This document shows positions 23,745 to 30,110 of a stretch of 64,000 nt of DNA, piece after piece. A program made the translations under genes and the position numbers. This stretch comes from Haloarcula marismortui ATCC 43049 (lineage in GTDB: Archaea > Halobacteriota > Halobacteria > Halobacteriales > Haloarculaceae), in contig NC_006396.1 of the NCBI RefSeq assembly GCF_000011085.1, positions 1,612,001-1,676,000 on the forward strand, read 5' to 3'. Within the stretch, counting starts at the first letter, position 1, and each line of letters opens with the position of its first letter. The notes beneath the pieces were generated by a model that worked only from the letters and a program-made list of their open reading frames with translations, was not told the DNA's origin and searched no databases.

Positions 23745-24460
23745 TCGTAGAACACTCCCATCGCTGATTGAACAGTAAAATCGCAGTCTTCAACGTAGGA
23801 TTGAACGTCGTCCCTACCTTTCAGCCGTCGCTGAAACAGCTTAGGTAGCGTCTCAGCGTCTTCGAGTAGGTTCAAGGCGGTATTTGTTTCTGCATCAGAT
23901 ATATCGCCGTGTAGTGCTTCTACGACGATGCTATCTACGTCTGCCCGACGTGCTTTCTCAGCTATATGACTATCATCGGCCACGCACAACGCACCCACGG
24001 CGATTTTTTCCAGTGAGTGGCCTTGCCCATCCACAGCAGAGGCCAGTGTCCGTGCTTCATTCCGCGTAGCTGATGGAATAGAAAACTCTGCCGCAATTCT
24101 ATCGACTACTCCGAGTTTATCCTGATGGGCACGCCTACCAGTTGTATCAGACGGCTGAGAAACCTCGGATTTGTAGCCGTCTGGGTCTTCGTAGCTCGGT
24201 GACGCCCCTTCATTCAGCATCCACAACCTTCGCCACTTTTCTTGTTTCTGCTGTGGAATATCGCCACGGTCGAATCTGCTGCCGTGACTGCTATCCCCGT
24301 CGTAGTCCCTTCGTCCGCTATACTCACTAATTTCGTAGGCATCTCGCTCTCGCACTACGGTTTTAGGGTTATGTGCCGTATCTCCAATATCTCGGCTAAG
24401 ATTATCGCTGCTGCTGTTCCATCCGACTCTACTGTTACCTGCTGCTGTTTGTATAGTCAT
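23741..24460 (-). CDS. 239-residue element protein with cyclin/TFB-like helical core
   Basis: Residues 60-170 read RFDRGDIPQQKQEKWRRLW, NEGASPSYEDPDGYKSE, HQDKLGVVDRIAAEFSIP and GHSLEKIAVGALCVADDSHI. The helical pattern resembles the cyclin-like core of TFB. From memory it also resembles haloarchaeal proteins annotated as RNA polymerase subunit epsilon. The N-terminal 60 residues are polar and probably disordered. A role in transcription of the element is inferred, not shown. It starts 35 nt after the preceding gene and is coupled to the HTH gene that follows. Confidence 0.6.
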   Translation of the reverse strand: MTIQTAAGNSRVGWNSSSDNLSRDIGDTAHNPKTVVRERDAYEISEYSGRRDYDGDSSHGSRFDRGDIPQQKQEKWRRLWMLNEGASPSYEDPDGYKSEVSQPSDTTGRRAHQDKLGVVDRIAAEFSIPSATRNEARTLASAVDGQGHSLEKIAVGALCVADDSHIAEKARRADVDSIVVEALHGDISDAETNTALNLLEDAETLPKLFQRRLKGRDDVQSYVEDCDFTVQSAMGVFYE

Positions 24461-24495
24461 TGATAATTACTGCTGCCTGTTGGTTTGCTAACTAT

Positions 24496-25188
24496 TCAGA
24501 AATCGGATGTGCTAACTGTTAGCCCATCTGTGCCCGAAGTCTCAGATTCCGATAGACTCGCCCCACCCAATCGAATATCGTCGCGCTCACCGTCGTCACC
24601 GTCACCGATGAGAAGTCCGACCATTTCCAGTTCTGTGCGAATATCTGTATTATCCACCGTCCAACGTGGTTTCTCTGCCCCCCGCCCGTGATTCCGTTCG
24701 GATTCCAGAAACTCCCGCATCTCGGCAATAGAGTAACCGCAATCTACGTAGAGATATTCGAGTAGACGGGCGTCTCTATAGATAGGGCTACGGAACTGTT
24801 CTGTAGCCACGACCGTGCCATCAGGAAGCTCAATTTCGCTCTCAGATGGCTGTGCATCGTCTTCAACTGATTCTGGGCGGTCTACATCATGCAGTTCAAG
24901 CGCCTTGCTCACAACCGTTACATCGGCTCTCAGTTCATCAGAGATATCACGGACTGAACCAATAAGCCGATGCTCAACGAGAGTTTCCAGAACCCCGCTG
25001 GCGTCTGGTGAGAGAATATCATCACTGCGGGGATATTCGCTGTAATCCCGATTTAAGAGTGGGTCACCATTCGAGAATCCAACAGCGGGATAATCTCGTT
25101 CAAGTCCGACATCGGCTTCATCTGGACGTTCATCAGCACGTTCCCCATCTCTTTCTCGTGCCTCTTTAAGTTGTTCGTTATCCAACAT
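24496..25188 (-). CDS. 230-residue element protein with two helix-turn-helix-like segments
   Basis: Starts at the ATG at 25186-25188, which overlaps the upstream gene's stop (TAATG). Residues 60-105 (SGVLETLVEHRLIGSVRDIS, then DELRADVTVVSKALELHDVD) look like one HTH. Residues 130-190 (FRSPIYRDARLLEYLYVDCG, then YSIAEMREFLESERN) look like a second, related to the HTH in the 98-residue protein. Both ends are acidic. It is probably a DNA-binding protein of replication or regulation; I do not recognise a named family. Confidence 0.6.
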   Translation of the reverse strand: MLDNEQLKEARERDGERADERPDEADVGLERDYPAVGFSNGDPLLNRDYSEYPRSDDILSPDASGVLETLVEHRLIGSVRDISDELRADVTVVSKALELHDVDRPESVEDDAQPSESEIELPDGTVVATEQFRSPIYRDARLLEYLYVDCGYSIAEMREFLESERNHGRGAEKPRWTVDNTDIRTELEMVGLLIGDGDDGERDDIRLGGASLSESETSGTDGLTVSTSDF

Positions 25189-25475
25189 TACTCTCCGCCT
25201 CCATATGCAGAAATTGGAACGGCATACCACAGCGTCTCATCGGCCACATCAGTACCAAGAATCTCAGAATCCCCCTCTACCTCTGTATGACCTACATCAT
25301 TGCTCAGAACGACGTATTCAGACTTTTTGCCACGGCCAACAACACTGATTTTAAAGGTGCCATCTCCTCGCTGACCTCCACCATAATGGCCACAGTCCTT
25401 CCGTCCAATTTCACTTGGTAGCTCTATGGTCGTTCCAGCGGAGGGGGTGAAAACGATGCTAAAAACCTCAGTCAT
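25188..25475 (-). CDS. 95-residue beta-rich element protein, function unknown
   Basis: Starts at the ATG at 25473-25475, overlapping the upstream stop by 8 nt; an upstream in-frame start at 25511 would overlap much more. The sequence alternates short hydrophobic strands with Gly/Thr/Ser turns (VFSIVFTPSAGTTIELP, FKISVVGRGKKSEYVVLS) and contains one Cys. No family is recognised. It is the third gene of the six-gene operon and translationally coupled on both sides. Confidence 0.6.
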   Translation of the reverse strand: MTEVFSIVFTPSAGTTIELPSEIGRKDCGHYGGGQRGDGTFKISVVGRGKKSEYVVLSNDVGHTEVEGDSEILGTDVADETLWYAVPISAYGGGE

Positions 25476-25650
25476 TGTACATTTCCCTCCGTTCATCACG
25501 GTAATCTGCAAATTCGTCGGGAATATGGCTGAATGTACCGTTGTTTGGCTCTGGATAATGCGATTTGCACCAGTATAGACCCTTCTTATCTAGAAATGGG
25601 GGGAGAATAATCTTACATCCGTCTTCACCGCAAGTCTCATCAACTACCAT
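25468..25650 (-). CDS. 60-residue zinc-finger-like element protein
   Basis: A CGEDGC pair near the N-terminus (C-x4-C, residues 7-12) and WCKSHY (C-x2-H, residues 27-31) could form one zinc site around a short beta hairpin. The rest is acidic. It begins in a TGATG overlap with the preceding 50-residue gene. It is probably a small DNA- or protein-binding finger; the family is unrecognised. Confidence 0.6.
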   Translation of the reverse strand: MVVDETCGEDGCKIILPPFLDKKGLYWCKSHYPEPNNGTFSHIPDEFADYRDERREMYND

Positions 25651-25802
25651 CAGAAACCAATCTCCGAATCTTCAGCCAGCAGTTGCTTAGCTCCCTCAGC
25701 CGCTACGTAGCCGAGGGGTAGCGTCTCATCCTCACTATCTCGTGCGGCCTTCAGCGTACTTAGTTCGCTCTCTGATACTCGAATATTTTTCTCTCGTGTC
25801 AT
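25650..25802 (-). CDS. 50-residue ribbon-helix-helix-like element protein
   Basis: Starts at the ATG at 25800-25802 and is the first gene of the operon. The sequence begins MTREKNIRVSESELSTLKAA, a beta strand followed by a helix as in ribbon-helix-helix repressors. A second helix (VAAEGAKQLLAED) follows. Such proteins bind DNA as dimers and often autoregulate. A perfect hairpin (25821-25840) covers the predicted transcription start just upstream and would be a natural operator. Confidence 0.55.
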   Translation of the reverse strand: MTREKNIRVSESELSTLKAARDSEDETLPLGYVAAEGAKQLLAEDSEIGF

Positions 25803-25820
25803 TTGAATCAACCTCAGAAA

Positions 25821-25840
25821 CGTAGCACTTCTGTGCTACG
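25821..25840. promoter_or_regulatory. perfect 8-bp hairpin at the operon start, possible operator
   Basis: CGTAGCAC-TTCT-GTGCTACG. The minus-strand TATA-like GATATAG at 25850-25856 predicts transcription start near 25827, inside this hairpin, 20-40 bp before the first gene. Either a repressor site or a structured leader. Confidence 0.5.
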
Positions 25841-26103
25841 CTCCTTCTACTATATCGTACTGACAGGTTATGGAGCCAATCTATTGCTGGATTTCTATAT
25901 TCCTGATGTCCTACCATCGTCCTACAATCACTCTCAGAAGCCACAGAATACGCTGTGTGTAATCCTATTCAATTGCGAGTGGTATTCATTGGAATGGAAT
26001 ACCGACCGCTTGAGAAGCCGTGTAGACGGTTACAGCTACTGCTACCGCTGGGGAGAGTCAAAGACCGCTCCCCAACTGCTGCTGTACGGAACAATAGTGA
26101 GGC

Positions 26104-26172
26104 GTGGTAGGTTTGTATATTACTTAAGTGGGTAAGCACAGAAACATTAGTAAGAAGGGCGGTTGCGGTGAC
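26104..26172 (+). repeat. left arm of long imperfect inverted repeat
   Basis: Closely reverse-complementary to 27483-27553. Perfect blocks are 26144-26163 with 27492-27511 (20 bp) and 26116-26129 with 27527-27540 (14 bp). Similarity continues inward to the hairpin module at 26238-26299. The arms enclose the gene at 26431-27120. Confidence 0.8.
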
Positions 26173-26237
26173 TTAGTGCGGTGTGTTGTGGCTGTGACTA
26201 AGACCGTGTTCTGAAGGGCGTTTGCTGTAGATTTCAT

Positions 26238-26299
26238 CAGCGTGTGGCTGTGACTCATACTCATCTACAGCAAACGAGTGTAGAATTATTGGTACGCTG
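26238..26299 (+). repeat. hairpin module 1
   Basis: About 60 bp bounded by CAGCGTG and ACGCTG, with an inner stem ACTC/GAGT around CATCTACAGCA. It is related to modules at 27122-27181 and 27360-27417. Its flank (toward 26195) is the inverted copy of the flanks after those modules. Confidence 0.65.
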
Positions 26300-26430
26300 G
26301 TAGATTATTCAATAATGTTTAAACTCGAAATCATGTGTCCGTCTATATCGTGGCACTTCGGTCGGAATAAGCAAATGGGTATTTGCAAGACTGAAAAGAT
26401 GAAAATAGCCTCCAATTGTGGTGATATATC

Positions 26431-27120
26431 GTGGTAATTTCGTCTAATAGTTGTGAAAAGGGTAAGAATAGTTCGGAGTGTCCAGAATGTAGTAACGAAT
26501 ATCAGAGACTCGGAATGCACTTTAGTCATGTCCCTTCTCATCGGCCAGAGTTGAGCGAGTTACAGTTAGGAGTTGTAGAGTATTTGATACTACGCGGTGT
26601 CACCATTGAAGATAGAACATCTCACCCTTCTATCGACGTATTCAGTACGGATAGAGAGCTTTTACGCGCCTACGATGACCTATTGGGGTGGCTGAGTAAT
26701 GGAATTCGATTGTATAAAGATTCTGATACTACCACAAAGAGATTGAACGACGTGTATGCTATCTCTACGATTCCACACCCTGAGCTTGAGAATTATGCCG
26801 AAGGTAGCACGTCGGTGAAATCTCTCAGCAACAGCTGTTTGAAGGCTACAATCATCACTGCTGGCACTTTTGTAGGTGACTTGTTTGGTAGCCTACAAAT
26901 CGACCTACGGGGTTGGGACGTAGATAGTGATAGATTCGCTGATATGCTGGCTGATAGAGGATATGATACAGTTTCCTACGACGGTGACGGCTATGCACGT
27001 AATAGCCCCACCCACCGCTACCATTACTCAGACGATGTGTTGGTTTTAGAACACTACGATGCGATGAATCTGCTGGATGAAATAGACCTATCTCTCGAAA
27101 CTGTAGCCGAACCGATATAA
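26431..27120 (+). CDS. homing-endonuclease-like protein with zinc finger, catalytic motif degenerate
   Basis: 229 residues from a GTG start. The N-terminus has CPECSNEYQRLGMHFSH, a C-x2-C...H-x3-H finger. Residues 45-120 (VVEYLILRGVTIEDR, then VFSTDRELLRAYDDLLGWLS and DVYAISTIPHPELENYA) follow the layout I recall for haloarchaeal LAGLIDADG-like endonucleases. There an LLLGDG-type motif would carry the catalytic acid; here it reads LILRGV. The protein may therefore bind DNA without cutting. Inverted repeats flank the gene on both sides. Codon use is AT-rich compared with host genes. Confidence 0.55.
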   Translation: MVISSNSCEKGKNSSECPECSNEYQRLGMHFSHVPSHRPELSELQLGVVEYLILRGVTIEDRTSHPSIDVFSTDRELLRAYDDLLGWLSNGIRLYKDSDTTTKRLNDVYAISTIPHPELENYAEGSTSVKSLSNSCLKATIITAGTFVGDLFGSLQIDLRGWDVDSDRFADMLADRGYDTVSYDGDGYARNSPTHRYHYSDDVLVLEHYDAMNLLDEIDLSLETVAEPI

Positions 27121-27121
27121 C

Positions 27122-27181
27122 CAGCGTGGATATTACCCACACTCATCTACAAAAGAGTGTGTGTGGTATGTTGGCACGCTG
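27122..27181 (+). repeat. hairpin module 2
   Basis: Bounded by CAGCGTG and CACGCTG, with inner stem CACACTC/GAGTGTG. It is followed by ATGAAACCACAGCAAACCGC and a block resembling that after module 3. Confidence 0.7.
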
Positions 27182-27359
27182 ATGAAACCACAGCAAACCG
27201 CCCTTTAGAACACGGTCTTAGTAACCGCCTCAGCCAGCAAGAAACGTGAGTAGTCCGCCCCACCGCGGTGGGGTAGGGTGTATGTTGGTATACGTTCTAC
27301 AGCTAATTAAATGCAACGACCATAGCACCAACACTAATCTGAATCGTAGAGTATTCAAT

Positions 27360-27417
27360 CAGCATGAGTATTACCAACGCTCATCTACAGCAGGAGCGTA
27401 GAACTGTTGGCACGCTG
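27360..27417 (+). repeat. hairpin module 3
   Basis: Bounded by CAGCATG and CACGCTG. Inner stems are CCAAC/GTTGG and CGCTC/GAGCG around ATCTACAGCAG. Compared with module 2, paired positions differ on both sides, keeping the stem. Confidence 0.7.
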
Positions 27418-27482
27418 ATGAAATCTACAAAACTCCCTTCAGAACACAGCCTTAGCCACCGCACAGCAATTCAACAACGGTA

Positions 27483-27553
27483 GTCACCACCACCGCCCTT
27501 CTTACTAATGTATCTGTGCAGATACTACTTAAGTAATATAGAAGCACTACCAC
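27483..27553 (-). repeat. right arm of long imperfect inverted repeat
   Basis: Reverse-complementary to 26104-26172 with scattered differences. Together with the outer G-rich motifs, the similarity spans roughly 26040-26300 versus 27410-27650. Confidence 0.8.
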
Positions 27554-28004
27554 CCACCACCCACCACCACCGCTGAATCGCAGAGAATTGTGGTGGCGGT
27601 AGTTGGGGGCGGTTCTCTGCCCTCCCCAGCGGTAGCGGTTGTGCGGCTTATACATTCGTACTGCAGGTTTCGTGCTATCCGAACAACCCCGTGGAGTACT
27701 GTTTGCACCCCATAGACTGTGGGGGTTGGAGTGGTGCAAACGGGTTGCACGGCCCTACAGCAATACCCGAACGTCGCTGCTGGTGGTATGTTCGTGGTAG
27801 CAGGTTGCTACGTACAATATTCCGTCTCTGTACGTTACATCTGTGATAGGAACGTTCTACAGCAAATATAGGGGTATAGAAACACCCCATTCAGCCACTC
27901 GCTACAATTCAGATTAGACGCGTTGTGTGTGCGCACGAAAGTGGGGTGCGGAGTGGGGCGGTAGTTGGGGGAGGGGGCGGTCTTTGGCTCTCCCCAGCGG
28001 TGCT

Positions 28005-28033
28005 GTTGTGCGGATAACTCCGCACCATTGAGT
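28005..28033 (+). repeat. right copy of 29-bp inverted repeat
   Basis: Exact reverse complement of 22928-22956, about 5.1 kb away. It lies just inside the integrase gene's 3' end. Confidence 0.85.
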
Positions 28034-28068
28034 CCCGACTCTACGACTCGGGACGAAGTGTGGTGCGT

Positions 28069-29091
28069 CTACACGCCGTCTAAGTATTCACGCCTCTGTT
28101 CTGCCTTCTCGTCTTCAGTACGACGGTCGTAGTGTTGTTCCAGCACATCAGTCGAGACGTTCATTCTATCTGAGACGACTTTCTCAGGCACGTCTTTGCG
28201 GAGGAAGTGCGTGATAGCACCACGTCGAATAGGATGCCCGCTCACACTTGATGGGCAGTCACTCGCATTAGACATTGATTGGGCAGCCGCACACTCGTTT
28301 TTATCACGACCATGGGGGCATCTATTTCCGTATATGCACGGTCGAGTAATTGCCTGAAACCACCGCCGTAGTGTTTTCACTGGTGCCCGACCGTTTTCAG
28401 TAGCGAATAATGGCACTCTCTCGTAGTCGTCTTCAATATCCATACGCTTGTGATTGATGTAGTCTTCTAACACCTCTGCTACATCTTCTGAGAGCGCACA
28501 GTACCGTTCCGCTTTCTCACCATTCTTTAGCGGGGTATCACTATCGGGCCGATGTCGAATCCGTAGGCGGTTCTGAGCGGGTTCCACGTCGTCTACATCC
28601 AAGGCGACTAACGTGCCCGTTCGAATCCCTGTGTGCCATGTGAGCGCCAATAGGGCGTGTTCTCTTGATGCATAGGCGAACCGTTCCAGATAGTCTAATG
28701 CTGCTTCTGCATGGTCGGCTTCAAGCGTCTCTGTTCGAGCCTCCGTATCTCGGTTCGGAATTTCTACCCGCTCAGGTACAGACGGACTCACTGCGTCTAT
28801 CGTCGTACAGAACTGTAAGAACCGCCGAACCGAGCTAACCCGCTGCGCAAGTGTTGATTGTGCTATATCACCTTTAATTTTCAAGCGGAATCTATGAACG
28901 GTGCGGGCAGAGATATTCCGCATATCGTCTATATCTTCTTCAGCCAACCACTCAACAAATTCATTGAGATGGAACTGTTGTAATTCTTTAGTCGCTGTAG
29001 CCCATTCGTCTACCTTGCTTTCGAGATACAGTCGTAGTGCCTCTACGGGGGTGATAGCTTGCAGGTCGGTCGGATTGGTGTTTGCTTTCAT
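28069..29091 (-). CDS. int: tyrosine recombinase / integrase
   Basis: A protein of 340 residues. A SAM-like N-terminal core-binding domain spans about residues 12-105. The catalytic domain has HTGIRTGTL (Arg I), a Lys-containing beta hairpin, HPIRRGAITHFL (H-x-x-R) and LEQHYDRRT (nucleophile Tyr). A cysteine-rich insertion CIYGNRCPHGRDKNEC lies before box II and may bind metal. It should catalyse integration and excision between the two 62-bp sites. The ATG is 33 bp from the right attachment site. I see no clear TATA box upstream, so expression may depend on sequences within or beyond the attachment site. Confidence 0.95.
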   Translation of the reverse strand: MKANTNPTDLQAITPVEALRLYLESKVDEWATATKELQQFHLNEFVEWLAEEDIDDMRNISARTVHRFRLKIKGDIAQSTLAQRVSSVRRFLQFCTTIDAVSPSVPERVEIPNRDTEARTETLEADHAEAALDYLERFAYASREHALLALTWHTGIRTGTLVALDVDDVEPAQNRLRIRHRPDSDTPLKNGEKAERYCALSEDVAEVLEDYINHKRMDIEDDYERVPLFATENGRAPVKTLRRWFQAITRPCIYGNRCPHGRDKNECAAAQSMSNASDCPSSVSGHPIRRGAITHFLRKDVPEKVVSDRMNVSTDVLEQHYDRRTEDEKAEQRREYLDGV

Positions 29092-29124
29092 CGTTGGTCC
29101 GAACCACCAGCAAGCGGTCGCATC

Positions 29125-29186
29125 TACGATGCAGAGAACCCTCTCGCGTGGCTACAGACTGATACGGCACTCACCTTACAGGAGAT
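29125..29186 (+). repeat. right attachment site (62-bp direct repeat)
   Basis: Identical to 22482-22543. To its right is the original host end of the small gene (ATC GCC TGA at 29184-29192); to its left is element DNA without the gene's 5' part. Confidence 0.93.
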
Positions 29187-29233
29187 CGCCTGACAGGAAG
29201 TACTTTTAGCGTCCACACGTCGTAGCTAGTGTG

Positions 29234-29635
29234 ATGGATATTCCCGGCGAGGACGACCCCAACGAGAGCGGCGGCGTCCTCTCGGAAAAGAGCGAGTACG
29301 AGCCCGAGGAGTTCGACCCGGAGAGTCTCGGGCCGGACGTGCCATCGCCGTCGGACGGCGCTTACGACGGTGACGCCACGGGACTGTTCGTCAAACTCGT
29401 CATCGTCTTCAACGTCGCGCTGCTGGCGCTCTCGCTCGGACCGATGCTGGCCTACTTCGAGGGACAGGTCGACCTCGGGGTCCGGATCTTCCTCGTCGGC
29501 GTCATCGCTTTCGGCTACGGAACGTTTCGGTACGTCCAGTTCGAACGGGAGCGCAAATCGGACGACGAGGACGAACCAACCGAAACAACAGATACCCAGC
29601 CAGACGGCGCGGAGGCAAGCGACCACAACGGCTAA
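29234..29635 (+). CDS. two-helix membrane protein (DUF7322-like)
   Basis: 133 residues from the ATG at 29234; a GTG at 29231 is an alternative. A TATA-like CTTTTAG near 29202 places initiation about here. An acidic Pro/Glu-rich N-terminus (residues 1-50) precedes two hydrophobic helices (FVKLVIVFNVALLALSLGP and VRIFLVGVIAFGYGTFRYV), then an acidic tail. From memory it matches the haloarchaeal DUF7322 family; function unknown. It lies just outside the integrated element and was originally downstream of the small target gene. Confidence 0.7.
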   Translation: MDIPGEDDPNESGGVLSEKSEYEPEEFDPESLGPDVPSPSDGAYDGDATGLFVKLVIVFNVALLALSLGPMLAYFEGQVDLGVRIFLVGVIAFGYGTFRYVQFERERKSDDEDEPTETTDTQPDGAEASDHNG

Positions 29636-29662
29636 CCGGCCCGGTCGGCTACAAACAGCCGT

Positions 29663-30085
29663 ATGCGTACTGTGCGGGACGACGACGGCACGCGATACTT
29701 ATTGCTGAAGGAGTCCACCGAGTCGAGTCTGGTCCGTGACCCCGAAACCGGCGAACAGCAACACCTCCCAAACGCTGATCTCGAACCCGTTGATGGCGAA
29801 TCGCCGCTTGCCACGGCCGCTGAGGGCGTTCCTGACGCCGCCCGCCAAGTCATTACAGCAGCTCACGATGAGCGTGCGCTGGGCCTGCTCGTCGAACTCG
29901 ACGACCGCGGGCCGCTCTCCGTGGCGGAGCTGCTTTCCGCCTACGACCTCTGTGAGAGCGACCTGCACGGCCTGCTGGCCGAGTTTCGTGCCGCCGGCCT
30001 GCTCGCCGAGGCGACGGTCCACGGCCAGCGAGGCTACGACACGACCGAAACGGCCAGCGATGGACTGGCACATCTCCGCGACTGA
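29663..30085 (+). CDS. winged-helix-like haloarchaeal protein (DUF7346-like)
   Basis: A protein of 140 residues. The N-terminus (MRTVRDDDGTRYLLLKESTE, then SSLVRDPETGE) is a small beta domain. Residues 70-140 form a helical/winged-helix region (ALGLLVELDDRGPLSVAELL, LHGLLAEFRAAGLL, GQRGYDTTE). From memory it matches DUF7346. It may bind DNA; the role is unknown. It is convergent with rad50, 25 nt from its stop. Confidence 0.72.
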   Translation: MRTVRDDDGTRYLLLKESTESSLVRDPETGEQQHLPNADLEPVDGESPLATAAEGVPDAARQVITAAHDERALGLLVELDDRGPLSVAELLSAYDLCESDLHGLLAEFRAAGLLAEATVHGQRGYDTTETASDGLAHLRD

Positions 30086-30110
30086 GGCCAGTTCAGCGTC
30101 GTGACTGCGG

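Larger units (their letters stand above)
25803..26430. other. gene-poor interval between element operon and the homing-endonuclease-like gene
   Basis: It holds the divergent regulatory region of the leftward operon, one copy of the G-rich motif (26044-26073, minus orientation), the left arm of a long imperfect inverted repeat (26104-26172) and hairpin module 1 (26238-26299). A reading frame at 25803-26135 exists but lacks coding features and overlaps repeats, so I do not call it. Confidence 0.5.
27121..28068. other. 948-bp repeat-rich, gene-free right part of the element
   Basis: It contains hairpin modules 2 and 3 (27122-27181, 27360-27417), the right arm of the long inverted repeat (27483-27553), a CACC-rich tract (27548-27575), two plus-orientation copies of the G-rich motif (about 27606-27645 and 27964-28010) and the right 29-bp inverted repeat copy (28005-28033). 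Short minus-strand reading frames exist here but consist of the repeats and are not supported as genes. Confidence 0.6.
22482..29186. mobile_element. 6.64-kb integrated genetic element (integrase-carrying plasmid- or satellite-like)
   Basis: A perfect 62-bp direct repeat marks both ends, in the 3' end of a protein-coding gene. Inside is DNA visibly richer in A+T than the flanks, with codon use ending more often in A/T. Contents from left: hairpin-rich left end, candidate structured RNAs, a leftward six-gene operon (23448-25802), a homing-endonuclease-like gene (26431-27120) framed by inverted repeats, repeat-rich right part, and a tyrosine integrase (28069-29091) reading inward from the right attachment site. 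The excised circle would be 6643 bp. No capsid, conjugation or known Rep gene is seen. The perfect identity of the two repeats suggests a recent or still active integration. Confidence 0.9.

Noticed and set aside
25803-26135. 110-codon plus-strand frame in the element
   Set aside because: It spans the operator hairpin, the G-rich motif and an inverted-repeat arm; composition does not look coding.
27452-27890. Minus-strand frames in the element's right repeat region
   Set aside because: Their sequence is the repeat tracts themselves (CACC-rich and G-rich motifs); no start context or domain.
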